A DNA stretch of 64,000 bases, taken from contig NZ_CP135275.1 in assembly GCF_032302195.1 (NCBI RefSeq), positions 4,588,001-4,652,000 on the forward strand, given 5' to 3'. This DNA comes from Paenibacillus sp. MMS20-IR301 (GTDB lineage Bacteria > Bacillota > Bacilli > Paenibacillales > Paenibacillaceae). Position 1 is the first letter of the stretch, and every line of letters begins with the position of its first letter. Under the pieces are notes generated by a model. It saw only the letters and a program-made list of their open reading frames with translations. It was not told the DNA's origin and ran no database searches. A program made the translations under genes and the position numbers. Positions 9,217-17,829 of the stretch are shown here, one piece after another.

Positions 9217-11901
9217 TTATTCTCTTGAATACACCTGAAGCTCTTGAATTGACCAGTAGTTGCCGCCGGCACCGGTCTGCTGAATCCGGATATAGCGGGT
9301 TTTGACCGGTGAAAAGATGATTTTGGTCCGCTCCAGCTCCCCTTTACCCGCCGCCACCCTGCTCCAGCTCTGACCATCATCCGAGACCTGGACGGTATAC
9401 CCCCGCGGATAATCATAGGAAGATAACGTATAATCAAGGTCTATAGCCTCCACAGTATGTGCTGAACCAAGGTCAATCTGGAAGTACTCGCCAGACGCCT
9501 GATGCTTGCCGGTATCCCAGCGTGTGCGCCGGTCCCCGTCAATTGCACTCACCGGATTCGAAGCCTCCGTATTCACGTTCGACGTAACCTTCCAGCCGGA
9601 CCGCTCCAGCGGAACCAGTCCGGTGGCTGTAATCTGCGTCTCCGCAGATTTCACAGCAGAACCGGTTACTCTTACAGCATAAGTGTACAGCGTACCTTCC
9701 TGCAGGCGGCTGTCGGTATACTCCGTAGTCTTCAAGCCTGAAGCAATTACCTTCAGCTGCTCGCCCGGGCCGTCAGCCCGGAGCACTTCATAGCTTGCTC
9801 CGGGAGCCTCCAGCCAGCTTAAATGCATCGACATCCCTTTTACAGGTGCAGCTTTGAAGCCTTGCGGCGCCAAATCCGCCACTTCGGAGGAAGGCTCCAG
9901 AATATACTGCACCGCCTCTCCCGGAGCAAGCTTCTCGGTGAATTCCAGCACAGGTGAGGCATTTCTGCCGGTAATATAACTGTGTGCTTCTTCGTACGTA
10001 TCCCCGCTGCCGAATCTTTCACCTTCATAGACTGTTTTCTTAGGCATCGTCACTTTGACGCTCACCGTCTGCTCGGTCTCCTCGAAATTCACCAAATTTA
10101 CCAGCACCTTGTTCGAGGTTGCCCCGCTGCCTGCCAGCGGCTCAAGGGTGGACGTATCTACTGCCCGGACATATACCAGCTTGTCAGCCAGGTTATCCTT
10201 GTTCGTAATCTGATAGGTCAGCGGTGCCCCATGGGTGGCATAGGCCAGATCCAGCCGCCGCATGATGCTGACGCGTGAATCCTCACCCTTTTTGGTGTAG
10301 TAGATCTCCGTGTCCGCCGGATCATGCTCCTCCAGATTAAAGCCGTATTTGAACAGGCTGAAATTCTTGAAGAATGCGGCATGCTGCACGAACATATCCG
10401 CATAGCCGATATGCGCCCGCATAATCCGGTCGAACACCGCAGCTGTCTGCTGGGTCGCCCCGTACTGGTAAGCATCAACATGGGTATCCGAGGTACCGAA
10501 CTCGGTGGTGAGCATTTTTTTGCTGAGGCCGTCGACTGCTCCGCCGAAGGTCTTGAGGTTCTCTGTAAAGCTGCCTCCCTGGCTGAAAATATAGGATTCA
10601 CCATAGGAATGCCCGTTGGTTAGATCCGTCACTTCCTCCAGCTCAGCCCGCTGCTCCGGATCCCGTTCCCAGCCGTCGGGGTCTCCGCACTGTTTGAGTG
10701 CACCCTTCTGGTTGCCGCAGGAGTCCTCGCTGTATCCCGGCCAGTAAGCCCAGCCCGGTGCTACGGTCTGCAGATGCGGCGCAATTATTTTGCCCTTCTT
10801 GTTCAGCCAGTCTGCAACCGCCAGATTGACGGCCTTGGAGCGGTTGAACAGCCCCGGCTCATTATCCACCTCATAATACTGGAAATACGGGCTGTACTGC
10901 TCGAAATAATCGGTCAGCTTCTTCTCCGCATCCTCCGGCAGCGAACCATCCGCCTTGAGCTTAATATCGCCGGTGTACAAATAGAGGGCCACGGACTGCA
11001 TATTGTAATCCTTCAGCACCTTGTAGTAATCGCCCATATTTTCGCAGGAGCGGCCGACATCACTGGCACAGCTGGTCCGCATAATATTGCCGCTGTAGGC
11101 AACACCCAGCCATTTCATAATATACGGCAGATGGGTAACTGCACCTTTGTCAAAATAAAACTGCTTATTATTCACCATCGTTCCGGTAAGCGTGTAGCTG
11201 CCGTGAATCGGCTCCTTAATCGGGCTTTTCAGCGATTCCAGGCTGAGCTCATCCCAAGTCCACCAGCTGTACTTATCCTCCGCCTCCGAGGAATAAATCC
11301 CGCGCGCGGTCCGCAGGGTCAGCTCGTTGTTTCCGCTGATAAGCTGCTCTTTAGGAATGTACAGCTCATAGGTTTTGCGGAAATCATACTTGCTGTCTGT
11401 CCCGGAAACTCCCGCAATCTGGATGATGCCGGACAGCTGCTTATTGGAGAACACACTCATCTGCGGCACCGATTTGTAAGCATCCAGAATGCTCACACGA
11501 AATAAGACCCCATTGACCGGGATCTTATCCAGCTTGTAAGTAATCCGCAGTTCAGGATTAGTGTCCCCGTGCAGCCCGGAAGGCACGGTCTTCAGCTCAG
11601 CTGCCTTGACTGCGGATGAAGCCAAGTTAATAACCTCTTTGGCTGAGGATGCGTCTGCAGCTGCAAATTCGGCAGCTGAGCCGTCATGCTGCCCGAGCCT
11701 CCACAGCACAGTCCCCTCCGGCATTGCCGGCCCTGCACCGCCGGCTGCCGACAACTCAGACATGTCAACCTCCACCTTGCCGCTCTTCGTCCCATCCTTG
11801 CCGAAGACCGAAACCGACAACAGAATCAAGATAATCAGTGCTGCAAATTTTAGTAGCAAAAGCTGGGGCTTGCCGGTTTTTTTGTTCGTCCTGGTCTTCA
11901 T
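9217..11901 (-). CDS. Secreted GH39-like glycosidase with FN3-like and F5/8 type C domains
   Basis: The protein has 894 residues. An N-terminal hydrophobic signal or anchor (about 13-34) is followed by a beta domain (about 60-230) and a TIM-barrel-like catalytic region. YYEVDNEPG contains a likely acid/base Glu348 after Asn347, and LTTEFGTSD contains a likely nucleophile Glu467. These two motifs suggest clan GH-A, closest in style to GH39, but the family is not certain. Residues about 665-760 look like a fibronectin III module and about 765-894 like a discoidin (F5/8C) carbohydrate-binding domain. It is the last gene of the cluster with the two GH26 enzymes and probably acts on an extracellular polysaccharide. 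Confidence 0.72.
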   Translation of the reverse strand: MKTRTNKKTGKPQLLLLKFAALIILILLSVSVFGKDGTKSGKVEVDMSELSAAGGAGPAMPEGTVLWRLGQHDGSAAEFAAADASSAKEVINLASSAVKAAELKTVPSGLHGDTNPELRITYKLDKIPVNGVLFRVSILDAYKSVPQMSVFSNKQLSGIIQIAGVSGTDSKYDFRKTYELYIPKEQLISGNNELTLRTARGIYSSEAEDKYSWWTWDELSLESLKSPIKEPIHGSYTLTGTMVNNKQFYFDKGAVTHLPYIMKWLGVAYSGNIMRTSCASDVGRSCENMGDYYKVLKDYNMQSVALYLYTGDIKLKADGSLPEDAEKKLTDYFEQYSPYFQYYEVDNEPGLFNRSKAVNLAVADWLNKKGKIIAPHLQTVAPGWAYWPGYSEDSCGNQKGALKQCGDPDGWERDPEQRAELEEVTDLTNGHSYGESYIFSQGGSFTENLKTFGGAVDGLSKKMLTTEFGTSDTHVDAYQYGATQQTAAVFDRIMRAHIGYADMFVQHAAFFKNFSLFKYGFNLEEHDPADTEIYYTKKGEDSRVSIMRRLDLAYATHGAPLTYQITNKDNLADKLVYVRAVDTSTLEPLAGSGATSNKVLVNLVNFEETEQTVSVKVTMPKKTVYEGERFGSGDTYEEAHSYITGRNASPVLEFTEKLAPGEAVQYILEPSSEVADLAPQGFKAAPVKGMSMHLSWLEAPGASYEVLRADGPGEQLKVIASGLKTTEYTDSRLQEGTLYTYAVRVTGSAVKSAETQITATGLVPLERSGWKVTSNVNTEASNPVSAIDGDRRTRWDTGKHQASGEYFQIDLGSAHTVEAIDLDYTLSSYDYPRGYTVQVSDDGQSWSRVAAGKGELERTKIIFSPVKTRYIRIQQTGAGGNYWSIQELQVYSRE

Positions 11902-11986
11902 TCCCTTGTCCTCGCTTTCTGCCGGGGGCGGCTGACCTTATAGCGGTTAACGTAAAGCTGCAATTACAAGACCCGGCTTCATGATC

Positions 11987-13516
11987 TTAGGGAAGCATCA
12001 GCGCATTCCGGGGAATCACCGCCTGCTTCTGGCTCGGGCTCTGCCACATCAAACGGACACTGGCATCACCGTAATTCTCGAAATACTCCACTTTAATATC
12101 ATAGGCTGTTGCTGCCGAGAGCACGATACTGCCCTCCCGGCTGATCCCGCTTTGCTTCTTCCAGCTGTCGATGATCAGCTTGCCGCCGATCCATACCCGG
12201 ATGCCGTCATCGGAAGAGGCAGTGAAGGTATACTTTTCACTGTAGAGCGGCTTGATTGTACCGGTCCAGCGGACCGAGAAGCTGTCCTCGCCAATCGTCG
12301 CGGCCGGTGAGTCTCCATGCCAGTTAAAGTCGATCCTGCTGTCTGTCCGCGTAAGCAGCGGTGCTCCGGACAGCTCCGTATTACCGAAATATTCTCCCTT
12401 AAGCCCGTAAGGCGAGGTTACTGCCGGCACACTAGGCCTGGCGATCATATCCTGCTTATAATCCTCCCGTGATACGGTATATTTATTGCTCATAAAGCTT
12501 TTGATTTCCTGAAGGTTATTATTTTCAAGCAGCATTTTCCCCCATGTCATCGTATATACCCATTTACTCTGGGTTTGAGACAATATTACAGGGTCTGGAA
12601 GCTCTCCGCTCTCCCCGATCCCGATCGGCTTGCCGCCGGCCAGCTTCAGCAGATTCTCGTAATAGGATTGTTTAAAGTCATCGTTATAAATATCCGCTGC
12701 CAGTATATCCACTTTGTCTAGGCCGGGATAATACTTGCTGTACGCCTCAGCCCACTCATTCGGCGCATTCGGATTCCAGACCCACAGCAGGTTGTTCAGC
12801 TTGTGCTTGTTAACCATACGGTCGTACACAATGTCCCATAGCCGGTTGAAATTATCCTTTTGCCCCCACCAGAACCAGTTGCCGTTCATTTCATGATAAG
12901 GACGCCACAAAACAGGAACTCCGGCATCCCGCAGCTCCCCCAAGTACACGGCAACCTCGTCCAGGTCGGCAATCAGGGCTTTGTACTGCTGGGTTCCAGG
13001 AGTGACATAAGCATCGAATTTATCCTGGCTCAGGCTCATATGCACATTAGCCCATTCCGGAGAGGTGCCGGGCAAATTCTGATGGAAGGTCATCGCCACA
13101 ATGCCCCCGCCCTGATGCCATTTAATAGCACTGTCTATAACAGCCTGGCGTTGCCGGGCGATCGTTGCCTCGCTCTGGTTATTGATAGCTCCAAGCTCGT
13201 AGCCATGCAGAACGGCATACTGTCCGCTGGCATTTTTGAGTTTATTGTTGAATTCATCAGGACTTTCCAGGTAATCATGCTGGCCGGAGATCATGGACTT
13301 GCCGCCCAGATCAATCAGGTAGCTTAACAGCGAAGCAGCCTCTTCTGAGGCAGAGGGATTAATCGGAGTAACAGCTGCGGCAGGAGTTGCGGCGGGAGCC
13401 GTGTCCATGACACGGGTTACGGGAAGGCTCCGCACCTCGGACCATGGCAACAGCGTGAGAATAAAAATAATGGGAAGCAAAGTTGTATACAGCTGGTACT
13501 TACGGTAAGTGTTCAA
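11987..13516 (-). CDS. Secreted GH26 (beta-mannanase-type) enzyme with PA14 domain
   Basis: This 509-residue protein starts with TTG after a strong AGGAAGGAG site. A signal or anchor segment (about 10-25) precedes a GH26 domain (about 50-350). LWRPYHEMNG carries His208-Glu209 (acid/base) and IGIGESGE the nucleophile Glu302. A C-terminal PA14 domain (about 370-505, SSDDGIRVWI) is a likely sugar-binding module. It is a paralogue of the next gene upstream and begins with nearly the same residues (M-x-TYRK). GH26 enzymes hydrolyse beta-mannosidic or related links. Beside a mannose-containing polysaccharide operon, the substrate may be that polymer. Its leader can fold into two strong hairpins. 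Confidence 0.88.
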   Translation of the reverse strand: MNTYRKYQLYTTLLPIIFILTLLPWSEVRSLPVTRVMDTAPAATPAAAVTPINPSASEEAASLLSYLIDLGGKSMISGQHDYLESPDEFNNKLKNASGQYAVLHGYELGAINNQSEATIARQRQAVIDSAIKWHQGGGIVAMTFHQNLPGTSPEWANVHMSLSQDKFDAYVTPGTQQYKALIADLDEVAVYLGELRDAGVPVLWRPYHEMNGNWFWWGQKDNFNRLWDIVYDRMVNKHKLNNLLWVWNPNAPNEWAEAYSKYYPGLDKVDILAADIYNDDFKQSYYENLLKLAGGKPIGIGESGELPDPVILSQTQSKWVYTMTWGKMLLENNNLQEIKSFMSNKYTVSREDYKQDMIARPSVPAVTSPYGLKGEYFGNTELSGAPLLTRTDSRIDFNWHGDSPAATIGEDSFSVRWTGTIKPLYSEKYTFTASSDDGIRVWIGGKLIIDSWKKQSGISREGSIVLSAATAYDIKVEYFENYGDASVRLMWQSPSQKQAVIPRNALMLP

Positions 13517-13527
13517 TGTAATCTCCT

Positions 13528-13640
13528 TCCTCCAGCCTCTGCTGCCGCCATAGCTCCGGGAGATTGTGCCTCTTATGCAGACCGCTTCCGTTCTGCCCGG
13601 AGATCTATAGCTCAGTAGCCCTGCTGAACAGCAGGGCTAT
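13528..13640 (-). other. Structured mRNA leader of the second GH26 gene
   Basis: On the minus strand two strong hairpins precede the ribosome binding site. The first is an 11-bp stem TAGCCCTGCTG/CAGCAGGGCTA with a two-base loop (about 13615-13639). The second is a long stem in which GCTATAG-CTCCGGG pairs with CCCGGAG-CTATGGC, enclosing a small GCAGA/TCTGC hairpin. No U-run follows either stem, so they are not simple terminators. No known riboswitch consensus was recognised. Confidence 0.5.
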
Positions 13641-13729
13641 CAAGAGTGGACTATATTAGGATTTAATATTGTAACGTCTTAACCAGTATCAGCGCCAAGC
13701 ATGACTACAGCCGTTGAGCCCGCGTAATC

Positions 13730-16099
13730 TTAGGAAGCAGACGGGAGAAACAGAGCGCTGGCCGGAACCGTTCCTTTGGTTTGGCTCGGACTGGACCACA
13801 TCAGGCGCGCATTCGCATCCCCTTGGTTCTCGTAATACTCCACCTGGATATCATACAGCATCCCGGCAGTCAGACTGATGCTTCCCGTGCGTTCTGTTCC
13901 GCTCTGCTTCGTCCAGCTGTCGATCACAAGCTCGCCGTTAATTCGCACGCGGATACCATCATCGGAAGTGGTATAGATCTGATAAGTCTCTGTATAGAGC
14001 GGTTTGATCTTGCCGCTCCAGCGGACAGAGAAGAAATCTATGCCAATTGCCGCATCCGGTGTACCCTGCCGCCAATTGAAATCAAGTGCTGCATCGGTAC
14101 GTACCACTGCCGGGGCACCTGACAGCGTCATATTATTGAAATATTCCGCGTAAAGCCCGTTAGCGGGGGGCGCCTCAACCACAACCTGCTGCGGCGCTGC
14201 TGTCGGTGTTGGTGCCGCTGTCGGTGTTGGCGTTGGTGCCGCTGTCGGCGTTGCTATCGGCGTTGGCGTTGGTGCCGCTGTCGGCGTTGCTGTCGGCACC
14301 GGTGTTGCTGTCAGTGTCGGCGTCGGTGCTGTCGTTGGTGTTGATACTGGTGACGGCGTTGCTGTCGGTACAGCCGCAGCCGGAGCTGCGGATAGAGCCT
14401 TATCAGCAGCAACCGCTGAATTTGGCATATACAATGCGCTGGCCGGCACAGTTGCTTTTGCTTGACTGGCGCTCTGCCACATCAGACGAATATTGGCATC
14501 GCCTGCATTCTCGTAATATTCCACCTTGATGTCATACAGTTGGCCTGCCTTCAGGGCTATGCTTCCTGTACGCTCTGTTCCGCTCTGCTTAGTCCAGCTG
14601 TCAATGACAGCTGTGCCGTCAACATAGACACGGATCCCGTCATCAGAGGTTGTGATGATCTGATAGGTTTCACTGTATGCCGGCTTAATCTGGCCGGTCC
14701 AGCGGATTGAGAAGTTATCCACGCCAAGCGCGGCATCCGGCGACCCCTGACGCCAGTTGAAATTCAGCAGATCGTCATTGCGTACCAGCACCGGTGTGCC
14801 GGAGAGGGTCATATTCTTGAAATATTCTCCGCGCAGGCCATTCTGGAGCGGTGCCTGCACTGAATCACTGACAGGTACAATTGTTGGAACAGGCATTGGT
14901 GTTGCTGTCGGTGACGGCACCGGTGTCGCTGTCGGTGACGGCGTTGGTGTCGCTGTCGGTGACGGCGTTGGTGTCGCTGTCGGTGACGGCGTCGGTGTTG
15001 CTGTCGGTAACGGCGTTGGTGTCGCTGTCGGTGACGGCGTTGGAGTTGCTGCCGCTGCTGCCTTGTACTGATCCTTGGTTAATGTGTAGCTGTCGCCCAT
15101 GAAGCCTTTAATAGTAGCATCACTATTATTTTCATACAGCATTTTTCCCCAGGTCATCATATATACCCAGTTCTTCTGGGAGAGCTGCAGCTTCTGTGTG
15201 CTTGGCATTTCCCCGTTCTCGCCAATGGCAATAGGTTTGCCGTTCGCCAGGCTAAGCAGGCCGTCATAGTATTTATTCATATAGTCGTTATCATATATAT
15301 CTGCTGCGAGCACATCCACCTTGTCTGCTCCCGGATAAGTCAGTGCGTAAGGATCAGACCAGGCATTCGGTGCATTAGGATTCCAGACCCACAGCAGGTT
15401 GTTTAATTGATGAACGTTTACGAAACGGTCATACATAATATTCCATAATTTAGCGAAGTTATTTTTCTTCCCCCACCAGAACCAGTCACCGTTCATTTCA
15501 TGATAAGGTCTCCAGAGTACAGGAACCCCTGCATCCTTCAGGCTTTTCAGCGAAACGGCCACCTTGTCCAGGTCTGCAATCAGGGCCGTATACTGCGTCG
15601 TACCCGGAGTAACATATTTATTGAACTCTTCCTGGCTCAGGCTCTTCTGCACATTGGACCACAGATAAGGGGTGCCGGGCAGGTTCTCGTGAAAAGTCAT
15701 AGCCACGATGCCCCCGCTTTTATACCAGCTGATTGCGCTGTTCACTACATTTCTGCGTTGTGCCGCTGCGGTGCTTTCCGATTGGCCGCTGATAACACCC
15801 AGCTCATAACCGTGAAGGGCTGCGTACTGGCCGCTGGTTCCCTTCAGCTTATTGCTGAATTCATCCGGGCTCTCCAGATAGTCGTGCTGTCCTGTAATGA
15901 TGCCTTTACCTGTGATGGAATACAGATCACTGAGTAGTTTGACTGCTTCTGCCGATGCCGACGGGTTAACAGGCGCCTTGGAGCTGGAAGCCGCTTCAGC
16001 AGTTGAAGCCAGCCCGCCCAGGGCTGCAGGTATTGCAGACACAAACAAGGCCAGTGACAGCACAGTGCACAGCAAACGGGACTTACGGTAAGTTTTCAA
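13730..16099 (-). CDS. Secreted GH26 (beta-mannanase-type) enzyme with two PA14 domains
   Basis: This 789-residue protein has a signal peptide (cleavage near AEA-AS, residue 36) and a GH26 domain (about 45-345) with LWRPYHEMNG (His200-Glu201, acid/base) and IAIGENGE (nucleophile Glu294). A Pro/Thr linker of TPTPSPTA repeats (about 351-408) leads to a PA14 domain (about 420-560), a second Pro/Thr linker and a second PA14 domain (about 655-785). The start is TTG behind GGAAGAGG. A class I cyclic-di-GMP riboswitch sits immediately upstream, with a sigma-D-like promoter beyond it. It is the first of three secreted carbohydrate-active genes next to a manC/ugd exopolysaccharide operon, which suggests a role in trimming or releasing matrix. 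Confidence 0.92.
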   Translation of the reverse strand: MKTYRKSRLLCTVLSLALFVSAIPAALGGLASTAEAASSSKAPVNPSASAEAVKLLSDLYSITGKGIITGQHDYLESPDEFSNKLKGTSGQYAALHGYELGVISGQSESTAAAQRRNVVNSAISWYKSGGIVAMTFHENLPGTPYLWSNVQKSLSQEEFNKYVTPGTTQYTALIADLDKVAVSLKSLKDAGVPVLWRPYHEMNGDWFWWGKKNNFAKLWNIMYDRFVNVHQLNNLLWVWNPNAPNAWSDPYALTYPGADKVDVLAADIYDNDYMNKYYDGLLSLANGKPIAIGENGEMPSTQKLQLSQKNWVYMMTWGKMLYENNSDATIKGFMGDSYTLTKDQYKAAAAATPTPSPTATPTPLPTATPTPSPTATPTPSPTATPTPSPTATPVPSPTATPMPVPTIVPVSDSVQAPLQNGLRGEYFKNMTLSGTPVLVRNDDLLNFNWRQGSPDAALGVDNFSIRWTGQIKPAYSETYQIITTSDDGIRVYVDGTAVIDSWTKQSGTERTGSIALKAGQLYDIKVEYYENAGDANIRLMWQSASQAKATVPASALYMPNSAVAADKALSAAPAAAVPTATPSPVSTPTTAPTPTLTATPVPTATPTAAPTPTPIATPTAAPTPTPTAAPTPTAAPQQVVVEAPPANGLYAEYFNNMTLSGAPAVVRTDAALDFNWRQGTPDAAIGIDFFSVRWSGKIKPLYTETYQIYTTSDDGIRVRINGELVIDSWTKQSGTERTGSISLTAGMLYDIQVEYYENQGDANARLMWSSPSQTKGTVPASALFLPSAS
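14190..14390 (-). repeat. In-gene repeat coding the second Pro/Thr linker of GH26
   Basis: Short GC-rich direct repeats (GTCGGCGTTG-like units) encode the TAAPTPTPTA-type linker between the two PA14 domains. A similar repeated stretch at about 14880-15060 encodes the first linker. Such repeats can change copy number by slippage and alter linker length. Confidence 0.7.
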
Positions 16100-16114
16100 A
16101 ATTTCCTCTTCCTT

Positions 16115-16191
16115 TCGGTAGCCAGGCTGCCACTCTTGCGAAGGCCCTATAGCTTTGCGTCCCTATCTTTCGATTAGGTTTGCCTTTGTCG
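16115..16191 (-). ncRNA. Cyclic-di-GMP-I (GEMM) riboswitch
   Basis: The minus strand reads through the known GEMM-I landmarks in order: GACAAAGGCAAACC, a GAAA tetraloop in the P2 stem (AUCGAAAGAU), GGGACGCAAAGC, then GGCAGCC and GGCUACCG. These match the conserved core that binds cyclic-di-GMP, including the tetraloop-receptor pair. The element ends 16 bases before the TTG start of the GH26 gene. The ribosome binding site GGAAGAGGA directly follows it, so control is probably at translation initiation. UCCUUCC at 16196-16202, just 5' of the core, can pair with that site. Confidence 0.93.
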
Positions 16192-16221
16192 TTTTGGAAG
16201 GATGAATCCCTCTTACCGTAA

Positions 16222-16248
16222 GTATCGTCGCTATTTATTTTTAATTTA
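16222..16248 (-). promoter_or_regulatory. Sigma-D-like (flagellar) promoter upstream of the riboswitch
   Basis: TAAA, a 15-base spacer and GACGATAC match the Bacillus sigma-D consensus TAAA-N15-GCCGATAT at 4/4 and 6/8 positions. Its location puts the transcript start just before the riboswitch. The assignment is by pattern only; the AT-rich region also offers weaker sigma-A-like hexamers. Confidence 0.5.
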
Positions 16249-16331
16249 GAGCAAAAATAAAAATTTCTTAATAAATAGTGCTAAATACCTGTTTTGATTT
16301 TGTTACAATTGGTTAAATAGATTAATTAGGC

Positions 16332-17705
16332 CTACGAGATAAACTGGTGTAAAGCTATATCCTCCCAGTCCAGAGTGATGCGGATATTATCTTCCTCCAC
16401 CAGTTCAGAGCCGCTCTGCACCTCAATAAATTCCACATCTGTAAGTGCCAGGATTGCATGCTTGGTACCTTCCGGTATCCGTACAACATCCCCTGCCTTT
16501 ACCTTATGCATCTTTTCGTTAATGACAATGCTTGCCTCACCGCTGACAAACGTCCAGATTTCACTGCGTTTGTGATGCAACTGATAGCTGATATTTTTAC
16601 CTTCGTTAATGAAAATCCGCTTCGTCAGCACTTCATTGCCTTCATCATACTTCACATAATCGATTACCTTGTAGTGGCCCCAGCGACGCTCTTCGTACAT
16701 CGGTCTTTGTTCAAAAGTTTTCAGTACCTCCTTGATCCGCGGGCTCTCCGCCTTGTGCGTAACCAGGATACCGTCCGGGCTGGCAGCGATAATCAGATCC
16801 TTCGCCCCGATTACTGTAATCGGAATATCCAGCTCATTGATAAGGCTGGTACCCTCGGAATCTGCCGTCACGAACCCTTTGCCGACATGATTACTGGTCA
16901 TCTCCTCGGTCAGGGTATTCCAGGTGCCCAGGTCTTTCCAGAATCCGGCGTACGGCTGAACTACGATATTCTCCTCTTTCTCGACCACTTCATAATCGAA
17001 GCTGATCGAGGACAGCAGTTTGTACTGCTTTTGCAGCTCCTCATAGTTCAGCGGGAGGCCTTTGCGCTGCAGAATATCCAGCAGATACCCGAGCCGGAAA
17101 GCGAAGACACCGCAGTTCCAGAGTGCATTCCGGCTGATCAGCTCCTCTGCCTGCCTGCGGTCCGGCTTCTCCTGGAAGTGGCTCACCTGCAGATACCCGC
17201 TCTCGCCTGCTGCGGCGCTGGTAGGAATAATATAGCCGTATTTCTCGGAGGCGTGCTCCGGTACTACGCCCATGAGCGCCAGATTCGCACCGCTCTCAAG
17301 CATCGTACTCTCCAGCTGCAGCACCGTATCGAAAAAGGATGATTCCACATAAGGGTCGACGGGCAGAATCGCCACGGTCTCTGCCGGTGAAACACCGGCG
17401 ATGGAATACAGATAAGCGGCCGTCAGCGCAATGGCGGGGAAGGTATCCCGGCGCTCCGGCTCCACGATAATCGGCACCTCGCCGCCGAGCTGACTCTGAA
17501 TCATCTCCACCTGGCTGCGGCCGGTTGCGAGATAGGATGACTCCGCTATCCCGGCCTCCTGCAATTGTCTCCACACCCGCTGAACCATCGATTCCGGTTC
17601 ACCTGCCGGGCTTTCCAGTACCTTCAGAAATTGCTTCGAACGTGAGTCATTCGAGAGCGGCCAGAGCCGCTTGCCTGAACCGCCTGATAAAAGTACTAGT
17701 TTCAT
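16332..17705 (-). CDS. manC: Mannose-1-phosphate guanylyltransferase (with cupin domain)
   Basis: This 457-residue enzyme makes GDP-mannose from mannose-1-phosphate and GTP. The nucleotidyltransferase domain begins MKLVLLSGGSGKRLWPLS with the GGSGKRLWP pyrophosphorylase signature, and FQEKPD near 178 is the sugar-binding loop. The C-terminal ~110 residues are a cupin (HHKRSEIWTFVSGEA), like the isomerase half of bifunctional ManC/AlgA proteins. Whether it also isomerises mannose-6-phosphate is not certain. It is the last gene of the exopolysaccharide operon; a 51-bp repeat array separates it from ugd. AAGGAGGG precedes the ATG. Confidence 0.92.
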   Translation of the reverse strand: MKLVLLSGGSGKRLWPLSNDSRSKQFLKVLESPAGEPESMVQRVWRQLQEAGIAESSYLATGRSQVEMIQSQLGGEVPIIVEPERRDTFPAIALTAAYLYSIAGVSPAETVAILPVDPYVESSFFDTVLQLESTMLESGANLALMGVVPEHASEKYGYIIPTSAAAGESGYLQVSHFQEKPDRRQAEELISRNALWNCGVFAFRLGYLLDILQRKGLPLNYEELQKQYKLLSSISFDYEVVEKEENIVVQPYAGFWKDLGTWNTLTEEMTSNHVGKGFVTADSEGTSLINELDIPITVIGAKDLIIAASPDGILVTHKAESPRIKEVLKTFEQRPMYEERRWGHYKVIDYVKYDEGNEVLTKRIFINEGKNISYQLHHKRSEIWTFVSGEASIVINEKMHKVKAGDVVRIPEGTKHAILALTDVEFIEVQSGSELVEEDNIRITLDWEDIALHQFIS

Positions 17706-17829
17706 AGTGAACCCTCCTTATGTGTGTGACGCGTGAATATCGGATTGTTGCTTGGGAGTTTCCTCATAATGGATAGTGGCTACGGTGTAGAAGTAAATGC
17801 CCGCGCTGCCGCTTCGCAGCTTATAAGCA

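Noticed and set aside
13612..13640. Rho-independent terminator of the first GH26 gene
   Set aside because: The stem is strong but no U-run follows on either strand. It is reported as a structured leader instead.
16458..17342. Long plus-strand open frame opposite manC (also 18423-19340, 22131-23123, 31178-32011)
   Set aside because: Each lies antisense to a well-supported gene with clear catalytic motifs. High GC at third positions keeps the opposite strand open.
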